Source of the DNA: a bacterium
GTDB taxonomy: Bacteria > Patescibacteriota > Minisyncoccia > Phycocordibacterales > UBA918
DNA: 36,647 nt
Assembly (NCBI GenBank): GCA_002710785.1
Contig: PAMC01000008.1
Span: 6,511 to 43,157, forward strand
Direction: 5' to 3'
The translations under genes and the position numbers were made by a program. Below, one piece after another: positions 19,003 through 28,123 of the stretch (position 1 is its first letter; every line of letters begins with the position of its first letter). The notes beneath the pieces were generated by a model. The model saw only the letters and a program-made list of their open reading frames with translations, had not been told where the DNA came from and searched no databases.

Positions 19003-19704
19003 TCACTCGGCAGGCAACGTGTTGGCCGGCGAAATTTCTGCAAGATGATCTCTGACCTCTTCCAGCATCAGTGTCGTGTCGGGATCAGTCTGCTCCGCGA
19101 CATGGCTCGTCATAGAATAGAGCAGGGCGTGGACTGCAGTCAAAGCCTCTTGCGAGGCTGTGTATCTCGCCAGTCCGCCTGTGCGGTCGATGATCGCCAA
19201 AGTTTCCTCGACGATCCTCCGCGTCTCGTTGATGACATGCTCATGCCGGCTAAACTCGCGCTGTAGACCCATCACGAGCTCCAAAACACCACGTTCTCTT
19301 CGGTAGTCCTCGAGATCACCTCCCAGGTGTTTTTGCAAGGCCAGCTCGACACCGAAGGCAATATCACGATCGACATCGTGAAGCCGGTGCACCTTTTCAT
19401 CATAGACGCGCAGTGCGAAAGACGCTAACGACGCCAAAAAAAGGAGGATGGTCATCGCTCCGTTGGCGAAGTGTGCTTGCAGGAGTTCTTCCAACGCTAG
19501 AATTTCTCCCGAGCTGACATACTCAGCGTACTGCCGAGAGAGTAGGTAGCCGCTGAGTATCATGAGCACAAGGAGTGCCCAACCGGTCACCAAGAACCAT
19601 GGTTGACGCCAACGAAGGCGTCTGCACCGGTCTAGGCGTTCAGCGGTTTCCAGCTGAAGCCGTTCCTGGGGAGTGAGCGGCGTTACCGCAACTTTTTGTG
19701 ACAT
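19003..19704 (-). CDS. Hypothetical two-TM membrane protein
   Basis: ORF 19003..19755; ATG at 19704 preceded by GGAGAAGGG; TM segments FLVTGWALLVLMILSGYLL and GAMTILLFLASLASFAL; inserted between rplE and rpsN on the opposite strand. Confidence 0.6.
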   Translation of the reverse strand: MSQKVAVTPLTPQERLQLETAERLDRCRRLRWRQPWFLVTGWALLVLMILSGYLLSRQYAEYVSSGEILALEELLQAHFANGAMTILLFLASLASFALRVYDEKVHRLHDVDRDIAFGVELALQKHLGGDLEDYRRERGVLELVMGLQREFSRHEHVINETRRIVEETLAIIDRTGGLARYTASQEALTAVHALLYSMTSHVAEQTDPDTTLMLEEVRDHLAEISPANTLPAE

Positions 19705-19778
19705 GTACCCTTCTCCGATTTCGCTTTTGTTCTGCCGACTACCATACAACACCATCTCATTTTTGCAATACTTTAGGC

Positions 19779-19806
19779 TTGAATTTTGCGCTCAATACCG
19801 TATAGT
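19779..19806 (+). promoter_or_regulatory. Sigma70-type promoter for the rpsN-secY operon
   Basis: TTGAAT-16 nt-TATAGT. Confidence 0.55.
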
Positions 19807-19901
19807 AGGCGCACCTCAGCTGACGGTCGAGTCAGCGAGATATTAGTAGGGTGTGAGTCGGCATCAACTAGCCGATACCATACCGATATAACCATAACCA
19901 G

Positions 19902-20087
19902 ATGGCACGAAAAGCAATCGTGGTCCGCGCGCAGCGCGAACCAAAATACAAGTGCCGGGTGGTCCGTCGTTGTAGTCTTTGTGGACGCAAGCACGGGTAC
20001 ATGCGCGACTTCGACATGTGCCGCATCTGCTTCCGTGAAGCTGCGCACGAGGGACACATCCCAGGTATCAAAAAATCATCATGGTAA
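19902..20087 (+). CDS. rpsN: 30S ribosomal protein S14, zinc-binding type
   Basis: [38 protein letters not shown]; two CxxC motifs. Confidence 0.95.
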   Translation: MARKAIVVRAQREPKYKCRVVRRCSLCGRKHGYMRDFDMCRICFREAAHEGHIPGIKKSSW

Positions 20088-20476
20088 GCGATACAGTCGG
20101 AGACTTCATCATTCAGTTGAAGAACGCTGGCGCCGTGGGTAAAACCCAGGTATTGCTACCGTATTCGAAACTGAAGCACGCTATTGCAACGAAGTTGGCA
20201 GACGCCGGCTACGTGGCAGAAGTAGCGGCTGATGGAGCGGGAGTAACGAAAAAACTCTCAGTAACCTTAAAGTACGACGCAGCTGGTCGCCACCACATCA
20301 ATGGGGTGAAGCGCATCAGCAAGCCAGGTCGACGTTTGTACGCAGGAGTAGCGGAAATTCATCCGGTTAAGTTTGGTAAGGGTAACCTCATTCTCTCAAC
20401 ACCTGCCGGCATCCTCACTGATGAGGAGGCACGCGCGCAGCACGTTGGTGGTGAGCAGCTCTTCACCATTTGGTAG
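20081..20476 (+). CDS. rpsH: 30S ribosomal protein S8
   Basis: [16 protein letters not shown]...[21 protein letters not shown]. Confidence 0.95.
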   Translation: MVSDTVGDFIIQLKNAGAVGKTQVLLPYSKLKHAIATKLADAGYVAEVAADGAGVTKKLSVTLKYDAAGRHHINGVKRISKPGRRLYAGVAEIHPVKFGKGNLILSTPAGILTDEEARAQHVGGEQLFTIW

Positions 20477-20479
20477 CCT

Positions 20480-21013
20480 ATGTCTCGATTAGGAAAACAA
20501 ACCACAGAAATCCCGAGTGGGGTCGATGTGAGCGTGGCCGACAACACCCTAACGGTGAAAGGTCCAAAAGCAACCCTCACCCGTCCGGTGCACAAAGACG
20601 TAACCGTCGAGGTGACTGCCGACGGTGTGAGCGTGACGCCAAATAGCGAAACGAAGCTCGCCCGTTCACTCTGGGGCACCTTTGCTGCCCACGTTAAGAA
20701 CATGGTGCAAGGAGTAACCGACGGGTTCGAGAAGAAGCTCGAGATCGAAGGCGTGGGGTACCGCGCTGAGATGAAGGGACGCACCCTGTCACTAAACGTC
20801 GGCTTCTCACACCCAGTTGAGCTTGAGGTCCCCGAGGGGCTTGAAGCGACCGTCGAGAAGAACGTCATCACCATTACTGGTGCAGACAAGGACGCGCTGG
20901 GGCAGTTTGCTGCCAACGTGCGCAAGGTCAAGAAACCTGAGCCATACAAAGGTAAGGGTATTCGGTACCAGGGTGAGTACATTATCCGTAAGCAAGGTAA
21001 GAAAGCTGTCTAA
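20480..21013 (+). CDS. rplF: 50S ribosomal protein L6
   Basis: MSRLGKQTTEIPSGVDVSV...PEPYKGKGIRYQGEYIIRKQGKKAV. Confidence 0.96.
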   Translation: MSRLGKQTTEIPSGVDVSVADNTLTVKGPKATLTRPVHKDVTVEVTADGVSVTPNSETKLARSLWGTFAAHVKNMVQGVTDGFEKKLEIEGVGYRAEMKGRTLSLNVGFSHPVELEVPEGLEATVEKNVITITGADKDALGQFAANVRKVKKPEPYKGKGIRYQGEYIIRKQGKKAV

Positions 21014-21133
21014 ACGATCAAAATCACACCATTTGCTTTGTCGCCACTGCGATTTTGGCAGTCGCCGTATATCAAATACGTCTTCTTTCAAAATCTTGAG
21101 GCTTCGCGCAACTGGCCCAATTTTGAACGTTTA
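21011..21133 (+). repeat. Structured intergenic element, copy C
   Basis: Outer stem TAAACGATCAAAAT/ATTTTGAACGTTTA (13 of 14 pairs); inner GATTTTG/CAAAATC (21051-21057/21089-21095); hairpin CGTAT-atcaa-ATACG. Confidence 0.78.
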
Positions 21134-21154
21134 GATTTGTAATCAACATCTCGT

Positions 21155-21508
21155 ATGACAAACAAATCACAACAAAAGACAGCTGCTCGCACCGCCCGCC
21201 ACGCGCGCATTCGCGCTCGTGTTAAGGGCACCGCTGAGCGCCCTCGTCTTGCGGTGTACCGCAGCAATAAGTTCCTCTACGCTCAGCTCATTAACGACGC
21301 TGAAGCGAAGACAATTGCAGCGGCTGATACCCGCGCCAGCAAAGCCAAAACACCGGCTGAGCGCGCTGTAGAGCTCGGTAAATCTATTGCCGACGCTGCC
21401 AAGAAAGCCAAAGTTGAAGCAGTAGTATTTGACCGCGGCGGCTTTCTCTTTGCGGGCACTATTAAGGCCTTTGCCGATAGCGCACGCGAGAACGGCCTAA
21501 CGTTCTAA
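21155..21508 (+). CDS. rplR: 50S ribosomal protein L18
   Basis: RHARIRARVKGTAERPRLAVYRSNKFLYAQLINDAEAKTIAAA...FDRGGFLFAGTIKAFADSARENGL. Confidence 0.95.
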   Translation: MTNKSQQKTAARTARHARIRARVKGTAERPRLAVYRSNKFLYAQLINDAEAKTIAAADTRASKAKTPAERAVELGKSIADAAKKAKVEAVVFDRGGFLFAGTIKAFADSARENGLTF

Positions 21509-21531
21509 CCACTATTAGTTAATCAGTAATT

Positions 21532-22173
21532 ATGACTGAAGAAAAAAAGCCGGAAGCTACAACTGAGACTCCAACCAAGGAGGCTCCAGCAGCCACCAAA
21601 ACCGCTGCTACCGATGCACCTGCTACCGACCAGTCACGCGGAGAACGCAAAGAGCGTGCACCGCGTCGAGGTCGTGGTGGTGAACGCGGTGGTCGTGGAC
21701 GTCGCCCTCGCCGGGGTGACCGTGGACGTGAACGAACGCGTCCTGAGTATGATCAGAAAATCATCAGCATTCGACGCGTCACGCGTGTGATGGCTGGTGG
21801 TCGTCGCTTTAGCTTCTCCGTCTCCATGGTTATTGGCGACAAGAAGGGTAAGGTTGGCGTTGGCGTCGGTAAAGCCGGCGACACACAATTGGCGATCGAA
21901 AAGGCTATGCGCAACGCCAAGAAAAACCTCATCGTCGTGCCAATGAACAAAGAGCACGTTATCCCGCACGACGTACACACCAAGTACGCCTCAAGCGAGG
22001 TGATGATTATGCCAGCACCAGGCCGCGGACTCGTGGCTGGTAGCTCAGTGCGTACCGTACTTGAGCTCGCTGGTGTACGTGATGTAACTGCGAAGATTTT
22101 CTCTCGCAGTAAGAACAAACTTAATAATGCTCGCGCTGCTGTCGAGGCGCTCAAGCAGCTTAAAACCAACTAG
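21532..22173 (+). CDS. rpsE: 30S ribosomal protein S5 with basic N-terminal extension
   Basis: IISIRRVTRVMAGGRRFSFSVSMVIGDKKGKVGVGVGKAGD; about 70-aa low-complexity N-terminus. Confidence 0.95.
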   Translation: MTEEKKPEATTETPTKEAPAATKTAATDAPATDQSRGERKERAPRRGRGGERGGRGRRPRRGDRGRERTRPEYDQKIISIRRVTRVMAGGRRFSFSVSMVIGDKKGKVGVGVGKAGDTQLAIEKAMRNAKKNLIVVPMNKEHVIPHDVHTKYASSEVMIMPAPGRGLVAGSSVRTVLELAGVRDVTAKIFSRSKNKLNNARAAVEALKQLKTN

Positions 22174-22175
22174 GT

Positions 22176-22619
22176 ATGCAGCTTCACGAACTAAAACCAA
22201 CCAAGAAGCGCACAGTCGCTAAGCGCATCGGGCGTGGTGGTAAACGCGGTAAGACCTCTGGCCGTGGTCACAAAGGTCAGAAAGCTCGTGCTGGTAACAG
22301 CACGCGTCCAGAAATCCGCGAGCAGATTAAGAAACTGCCGAAGCTCCGTGGTCACGGTGTAAACCGTGCGAAGACCGTTAACAACGAACGTGTCCTCCCC
22401 GCGGTGATTAACGTTGCGGCCCTCAATGAGTTTGACGGGACCGACGTCTCGCCAAAGACGCTCGTTGCCGCTGGCTTGGTAGCCAGTCGTCGCAAAAGCG
22501 CACCTGCAGTGAAGATTCTCGGCAACGGTGAGCTTAGCAAAAAGCTCAGCGTAAGTGGCTGTCTCGTGTCAAAAACCGCCAAGGAGAAGATCGAGAGCGC
22601 TGGCGGGAGCGTTGCGTAG
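22176..22619 (+). CDS. rplO: 50S ribosomal protein L15
   Basis: MQLHELKPTKKRTVAKRIGRGGKRGKTSGRGHKGQKARAG. Confidence 0.95.
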   Translation: MQLHELKPTKKRTVAKRIGRGGKRGKTSGRGHKGQKARAGNSTRPEIREQIKKLPKLRGHGVNRAKTVNNERVLPAVINVAALNEFDGTDVSPKTLVAAGLVASRRKSAPAVKILGNGELSKKLSVSGCLVSKTAKEKIESAGGSVA

Positions 22620-22633
22620 TATACTAATATTCT

Positions 22634-23905
22634 ATGCAAACATTCTTCCGTAAGCTCAAGATCATCTTCACCGATGAGGCAATTCGCAACCGCGTCCTGT
22701 TTATCTTCGGTGCGTTGATTGTCTTCCGAGCGCTCGCTGCTATTCCGATTCCGGGTGTTGACCAGCTCGTGCTTGAGCAATTCTTCGAGAGCAACCAGTT
22801 TCTCGGTCTCCTCAACATCTTCTCGGGTGGTGGCCTCGCTAATCTCTCGATTGTGATGCTCGGTGTTGGTCCGTTTATTACGGCCAGCATTATCATGCAG
22901 CTGATGACAGTTATGAGTCCGAAGCTCAAGAGTCTCTACACCGAAGAGGGTGAGACGGGGCGCGCCAAGTTCACGCAGTACTCACGCCAGCTTACGCTGC
23001 CGCTTGCGATTCTGCAGGGCTTTGGCTTTCTGACACTCTTACAGAGCCAAGGCGTGATTGGCGGGCTAACGCAGTTCCAGTTCATTACGAACGTCATCCT
23101 CATCGTGGCTGGTTCAATGCTCCTTATGTGGGTTGGTGAGCTGGTGACTGAGTTTGGTATCGGTAACGGTGTCTCCATCATCATCTTTGCGGGTATCGTG
23201 GCAACCTTGCCGACGACGGCTTCGCAGCTTGTCTTTAGCTACACCGCGACTCAGCTACCGCTCTACATTGGCTTTACGTTGATTGCCCTAGCGGTAATCT
23301 ACGCGGTGGTAACCATGACCGAGGCTGAGCGCCCGGTACCGATTACCTACGCCAAGCAGTCGCGTGGGGGTAAGACGTACGGTGGTACTTCAAGTTACCT
23401 ACCGCTCCGTCTTAACCAAGCGGGTGTGATTCCAATCATCTTCGCCCTCTCACTCTTGCTGTTTCCGCAGATGATCCTCAACATTCTCTCGGCGTTTAAC
23501 ATGCCGTGGATCATCCCTGCAACTGAGACTATTAACGCCTTCTTCAACAACGTACCGCTCTACGCCGCCGCGTACTTCTTGCTGGTGTTCCTCTTTACCT
23601 TCTTCTACACCGCGGTAACTTTCGACCCAGATGCGATGGCCAAGAATCTCCAGCGCAATGGTTCGTTCATTCCGGGTATTCGCCCGGGTGGACAGACTGC
23701 TGAGTACCTCGGCAACGTAATTACGCGCCTGACGCTCGTTGGTGCGTCCTTCCTTGGTTTGGTAGCTATCCTGCCACTTGGCCTACAGGTAGCAACTGGT
23801 GTTGCCGCGTTTGCGATTGGTGGTACGGCGCTCTTGATTGCCGTGTCGGTGGTGCTTGACCTGGTACGACGTCTCGACGCTCAAGTTTCTCTCCGAGAGT
23901 ACTAA
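22634..23905 (+). CDS. secY: Preprotein translocase subunit SecY
   Basis: 423 aa, about 10 TM; AIPIPGVD, PITYAKQSRGGKTYGGTSSYLPLRLNQAGVIPIIFA. Confidence 0.97.
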   Translation: MQTFFRKLKIIFTDEAIRNRVLFIFGALIVFRALAAIPIPGVDQLVLEQFFESNQFLGLLNIFSGGGLANLSIVMLGVGPFITASIIMQLMTVMSPKLKSLYTEEGETGRAKFTQYSRQLTLPLAILQGFGFLTLLQSQGVIGGLTQFQFITNVILIVAGSMLLMWVGELVTEFGIGNGVSIIIFAGIVATLPTTASQLVFSYTATQLPLYIGFTLIALAVIYAVVTMTEAERPVPITYAKQSRGGKTYGGTSSYLPLRLNQAGVIPIIFALSLLLFPQMILNILSAFNMPWIIPATETINAFFNNVPLYAAAYFLLVFLFTFFYTAVTFDPDAMAKNLQRNGSFIPGIRPGGQTAEYLGNVITRLTLVGASFLGLVAILPLGLQVATGVAAFAIGGTALLIAVSVVLDLVRRLDAQVSLREY

Positions 23906-24030
23906 CCAGAAGCAAAAAATCACTACGTCTACAGCGTTGGACTACGAAAAAAGGCCCTCCCTGGAGCATTCGTCCCAGTCGGGTCTTTTTTCTTGTCCGC
24001 CTTGTATCCGCAGCCATTTTTTGCTTCTGG
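23906..24030 (+). repeat. Structured intergenic element, copy D
   Basis: Outer stem CCAGAAGCAAAAAAT/ATTTTTTGCTTCTGG (15 bp perfect); inner AAAAAAGGCCC/GGGTCTTTTTT; core TCCCT-GGA..TCC-CAGTC; 3' spacer CTTGTCCGCCT. Confidence 0.8.
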
Positions 24031-24034
24031 ACGA

Positions 24035-24065
24035 TAAAAGCCCGCGCGAAGCGCGGGCTTTTATG
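24035..24065 (+). terminator. Rho-independent terminator
   Basis: AAAAGCCCGCGCgaaGCGCGGGCTTTT. Confidence 0.8.
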
Positions 24066-24197
24066 TTAAGAGTTTTTCAAAATTGACTTAGCTGCAAGGC
24101 GCGCAAGGAATTTGGTATGAGCCTTACTTAGTTGTAAGGTGAGCTGCCAAATTGCCGCCGCGTAACACAGCAGATGAGTTGATTTTGGGGAACTCGT

Positions 24198-24836
24198 TTA
24201 GTATTCGTTCTTGTAGGAGTAGCCCAGGGGCACCTCACTATAGACAGGTACCCACACCTTAGACTTAAGCCACTTTTTGTACTCGTCAAAGACTGTGAGG
24301 GCCACCGTTTGCGGAGAGTGTCGCGAGGTATTGACCACCAGGTCAAAGCGCGAGCTATCGTACGGGTCGACGCCGTAGAGCGTTTTGTAACGTTTTTGTT
24401 CTTCCTGCATCCGCTTACGTACTTGCCAGTTTACCTCGCCTAGGTTTTGCATCATGCCGGCTCCCTTGGCCCGCTTCTTGTTGCTTTGCATGTCGCTAAA
24501 GATACGTGCACTCGCGGTGTCCATGTCGATGTCGAGGTAGACCTTAAACGATTCGGGGAGCCAGTAAAAACCGAGGCGGGAGTCGACAATTATGTCGTCT
24601 TTGTTGCGTAGCTCGCGCAGCTTAGCATCGATTTCGCGGTCGAGTGAGTGCTCGGTTTTGGCGCGCTCATTAAACTCTTGCAACGTCATGCCGCGCGATT
24701 CGAGCATCTCGCGCACCATATCACCAGAGGAGAAGCGAGTGTAACCGAGCATCTCGGCCACCTTATCAGCGGTCGAGGATTTGCCGCTACCCGGTTTGCC
24801 CGAGATGGTAATAATGTGCTTCTTCTCAATTTCCAT
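24198..24836 (-). CDS. Cytidylate-kinase-like nucleotide kinase
   Basis: P-loop ISGKPGSGKSSTADKVAEMLGYTRFSSGDMVREMLESRGMTLQEFNE; DSRLGFYW. Confidence 0.75.
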   Translation of the reverse strand: MEIEKKHIITISGKPGSGKSSTADKVAEMLGYTRFSSGDMVREMLESRGMTLQEFNERAKTEHSLDREIDAKLRELRNKDDIIVDSRLGFYWLPESFKVYLDIDMDTASARIFSDMQSNKKRAKGAGMMQNLGEVNWQVRKRMQEEQKRYKTLYGVDPYDSSRFDLVVNTSRHSPQTVALTVFDEYKKWLKSKVWVPVYSEVPLGYSYKNEY

Positions 24837-24901
24837 ATTTGCGTATAGCATAGCACGCCGCCACATTGCAGATGTGAGTAAACCTGATACGCTAATGGTC
24901 T

Positions 24902-25498
24902 ATGCAAACCGAAGAATCAACTGGGCACGTAATCCTACTCATGGCTCCGTCTGGCAGCGGCAAAGGCACCCTGCTGAAAGGATTGGGGGAACTAGCTGAG
25001 AGAATCTACTTTGCAAAAACGTACACCAGCCGTGAGCCGCGCAAAGGTGCTGCGGAGAATCCAAAGTACGTATTTGTGTCTCGAGATGAATTTGAGGAGC
25101 TCATTAAAAACGACGAAATGATTGAGTGGGCTGAGTTTAGCGCCAATTACTATGGCACGCCGAGAAGTGAGTTTACTGATCCTTTGGCCAAGGATCAGGT
25201 TGTAATGAAAGAAATGGAGCTGCAGGGTGTTGAGCAGATCCAGGCTCTGTTGCCGAAAGAGCAGTGCACGGTTATCTACATTGACGCTGGATCCTGGGAA
25301 GATCTCAAGGAACGAATCATCGAGCGTGCGCCGATTAGTGATGAACATCTTGAGCTGCGTTGCCAACGATATCAGGAAGAGTCAAAGTTTAAAGAGCAAG
25401 CAGACGTAATCATTCGCAATCACAATGGCCGGGTGGAAGAAGCGCAAGAAGAATTTCGACAGGTTATAAAGAGTATCTTAGATAAACACAGCGTATAG
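24902..25498 (+). CDS. gmk: Guanylate kinase
   Basis: APSGSGKGTLLKGL; TYTSREPRKGA...YVFVSRDEFEELI...EWAEFSANYYGTPRSE. Confidence 0.9.
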   Translation: MQTEESTGHVILLMAPSGSGKGTLLKGLGELAERIYFAKTYTSREPRKGAAENPKYVFVSRDEFEELIKNDEMIEWAEFSANYYGTPRSEFTDPLAKDQVVMKEMELQGVEQIQALLPKEQCTVIYIDAGSWEDLKERIIERAPISDEHLELRCQRYQEESKFKEQADVIIRNHNGRVEEAQEEFRQVIKSILDKHSV

Positions 25499-25501
25499 AA
25501 T

Positions 25502-26098
25502 ATGGATATTAAAACGGTTATCTTTATTGGCCCGCAGGGGAGCGGCAAGGGAACCCAGATTGCCAAGCTCAAAGAGGTGCTTGAGGCCGACGATGCTCGC
25601 CGCCGGGTTGTCGACATTCAAACTGGCCGTCGATTTCGTGCGCTTGCTGCAAAGCAAGAGACGTTTGCAGAAGAGAAGGTCGCGCACACGCTCGATACCG
25701 GCATGCTGCAGCCTGACTTTCTCGTGGCGGTGCTGTGGGGGCAGGCTATGGTCGACCAGCTCGACGAGAAAAGCCATCTTCTGATCGACGGATTCCCTCG
25801 CACAGTTGGACAAATCCCCCACCTTGAAGATGCTTTTACCTTTTTTGAGCGGGGACGCGTCGATATCATTAACCTAGAGACACCTGAGGAGGTAGTGCGC
25901 GAACGCATGGAGAGTCGGGCGCGCGGTGACGACACTAAAGAATCAATCGAGGAGCGGCTGCGCTGGTACCGTGAGGACACGATGCCAGTCTTAGAGTACT
26001 ATCGTGCCCAAAATAGTGTCACGGTCCACGACCTTGATGGTACCGACAACATTGATGGCGTGCACCAGCAAATACTCGCCGCGCTCGGCCTGTTGTAG
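25502..26098 (+). CDS. adk: Adenylate kinase
   Basis: IFIGPQGSGKGTQ; LLIDGFPRT; RARGDDTKESIEERLRWY. Confidence 0.92.
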   Translation: MDIKTVIFIGPQGSGKGTQIAKLKEVLEADDARRRVVDIQTGRRFRALAAKQETFAEEKVAHTLDTGMLQPDFLVAVLWGQAMVDQLDEKSHLLIDGFPRTVGQIPHLEDAFTFFERGRVDIINLETPEEVVRERMESRARGDDTKESIEERLRWYREDTMPVLEYYRAQNSVTVHDLDGTDNIDGVHQQILAALGLL

Positions 26099-26148
26099 AC
26101 CATACATCACAGCTCGCTTTTTAACCAGAATTTGCTTTAATGGCGGGT

Positions 26149-26928
26149 ATGTCTGAGGAGATTTCTATCAAAGATCAAGAAGCAATTGCGCTCTTGCGCA
26201 GGGGTGGCAAACTGCACGCACAGGTTTTGGATGAGCTCGAGAAAGAGGTCGTAGCTGGTAACTCTACGCTCGACGTTGATGACCGCGCCATGGAGCTTTT
26301 AGAAGCGCTCGGGCTTGAGCCAATGACACTCGGTTACCAACCACGCTTCGCCCCGAGACCGTACCCAGCGGCAACCTGCGTGTCAATTAACGACGAGGTG
26401 GTGCACGGCATTCCCAACGAAGACCCGGTCGCGTTTGAAGATGGGGATGTGGTCTCTATCGATCTTGTGACTGCCTATCAGGGCGTAGTACTCGACGCTG
26501 CGCGGACGGTTGGAGTAGGGGAGCTGGCACCGATTGACCAACAGCTCATCGACGTCACTAAAGCGGCCACCAAAGCTGGCATCGCTGCTGCCCAAGCTGG
26601 CAACCGGGTGAGTGATATCGGCAGGGCGGTGGAGGCTGCGGTACCCGAAGGCTTCGCGATCATTCGCGACTTTTGCGGCCACGGTGTTGGCTATGAGCTC
26701 CACGAGGCGCCGCAGATTCCTAACTTTTATATCAAAGGCAAATCACCAGTGCTTGAGCCGGGCATGGTGCTCGCGATTGAGCCAATGATTATTGTTGGCG
26801 ACGATCCGGGTGTGGTTGTAGATCGCGACGGCTATACAGCACTTACCACTTCTGGCCACAACGCCGCGCACATCGAGCACACCGTGCTGGTGACCGAGAA
26901 AGGCCCAGAAGTTTTGACGGTACGCTAG
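26149..26928 (+). CDS. map: Methionine aminopeptidase, type I
   Basis: SINDEVVHGIPNEDPVAFEDGDVVSIDLVT; CGHGVGYELHEAPQI; EPGMVLAIEPM; EHTVLVTEKG. Confidence 0.95.
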   Translation: MSEEISIKDQEAIALLRRGGKLHAQVLDELEKEVVAGNSTLDVDDRAMELLEALGLEPMTLGYQPRFAPRPYPAATCVSINDEVVHGIPNEDPVAFEDGDVVSIDLVTAYQGVVLDAARTVGVGELAPIDQQLIDVTKAATKAGIAAAQAGNRVSDIGRAVEAAVPEGFAIIRDFCGHGVGYELHEAPQIPNFYIKGKSPVLEPGMVLAIEPMIIVGDDPGVVVDRDGYTALTTSGHNAAHIEHTVLVTEKGPEVLTVR

Positions 26929-27054
26929 CCATTTGCATCGCTTTGCGTTGTACCCCACTTTCTTTCTAGCTGGCGACAAGTCGACATATGGTTGCACAAT
27001 CTGGCTTGTTTATAAATATCGTCTTTAACACGATTTTGAATTGGTGGACACGTA

Positions 27055-27083
27055 TTGCTAGAAAGCAAGGGTCAAGGTATACT
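27055..27083 (+). promoter_or_regulatory. Sigma70-type promoter for ndk
   Basis: TTGCTA-17 nt-TATACT. Confidence 0.55.
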
Positions 27084-27121
27084 GCCCCCGCTTAAATAAC
27101 TTGTTTTTACAACGCATTACT

Positions 27122-27718
27122 ATGAATCGACAACCACACCAAGAGCGCTCACTCGTGCTCCTCAAGACCGACGCGGTACAACGCAGTCTGGTTGGTGAGA
27201 TTATCAAACGCTTTGAGCAAAAAGGCCTCAAGATTGCTGGACTGAAAATGCTTATGCCAACCGAGGCGCAACTTCAGGATCACTACAACAAAGACGATGA
27301 GTGGTACACCCGTAAAGGCGAGGGTATTGTCGATGACCTTAAAGCGCAAGGCCGAGCAGTTGAAAAAGAACCAATTGAGTACGGGAAAGACATTATTCGC
27401 ACGATTGTGCGCTACATGACCGAGTCGCCAGTGGTAGCGATTGTGATCGAGGGCGTTGGCGCTGTCTCTGCTGTCACCCGAGCGGTTGGTACTACAGAGC
27501 CAGCTACTGCCGACATCGGCACCATCCGCGGTGACTACACAATAGACACCTTCTCTCACGCGACGCTTGAGACTCGGGCGGTAAAGAATCTTATTCACCA
27601 ATCTGAGTCTGTTGAGGAGGCTGAGCGCGAAATTGCAATTTGGTTTGCAGAAGATGAGATTCACGATTATGTGACGGCGCAAGAGCGCATTATGTACGAA
27701 GCGATTAAGAACACCTAA
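27122..27718 (+). CDS. ndk: Nucleoside diphosphate kinase with insertion
   Basis: RSLVLLKTDAVQRSLVGEIIKRFEQKGLKIAGLKML; GTIRGDYTIDTFSHATLETRAVKNLIHQSESVEEAEREI with active-site His. Confidence 0.9.
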   Translation: MNRQPHQERSLVLLKTDAVQRSLVGEIIKRFEQKGLKIAGLKMLMPTEAQLQDHYNKDDEWYTRKGEGIVDDLKAQGRAVEKEPIEYGKDIIRTIVRYMTESPVVAIVIEGVGAVSAVTRAVGTTEPATADIGTIRGDYTIDTFSHATLETRAVKNLIHQSESVEEAEREIAIWFAEDEIHDYVTAQERIMYEAIKNT

Positions 27719-27722
27719 TCAA

Positions 27723-27813
27723 CCCAATCTGCTTTGTTGCCGTTCGGTAAAATCATATTCACTCGACACACGTCGCATTCATATGATTTTCCTCCGGCGC
27801 CTCGCAGCTTGGG
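27723..27813 (+). repeat. Structured intergenic element, copy E
   Basis: Outer CCCAATCTGC/GCAGCTTGGG (9 of 10); inner AAAATCATAT/ATATGATTTT (10 bp perfect); core TCACT-CGAC-ACAC-GTCG-CATTC. Confidence 0.8.
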
Positions 27814-27840
27814 CTGCTAGCTGCCCTTAATGCATTGACA

Positions 27841-27879
27841 TGCAAAAGGCCGAGAGCGAAGCTCTCGGCCTTTTGCATG
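27841..27879 (+). terminator. Rho-independent terminator
   Basis: TGCAAAAGGCCGAGAGCgaaGCTCTCGGCCTTTTGCA. Confidence 0.85.
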
Positions 27880-27971
27880 TCCCAGTCGGGTCTTTTTTCT
27901 CATTCGTCGTGTATCTGACGCAAATGATTTATTTTTTGCACATATCGTGATGGGCGTGGTACGCTACATCT

Positions 27972-28123
27972 GGAACCACATATACGTATGTTCCGCTTAA
28001 ACCTAATGTAAGGGCTGCCGACAGACGTGGTGCGTGATGAGACGCTTCTCGCGAAGCATTTCAGACACAAGCCAGTAACGGCGCCCACCTGGAGTTTCCC
28101 AGGAGCATACGGTTTGTGGTTCC
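27972..28123 (+). ncRNA. Candidate independent structured ncRNA, 6S-RNA-like
   Basis: Upstream TTGCAC-18-TACGCT; ends pair (GGAACCACA/TGTGGTTCC, then CGTATG/CATACG); about 152 nt; strong terminator follows immediately; contains GGCGCCCACCT; no ORF. Confidence 0.55.
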
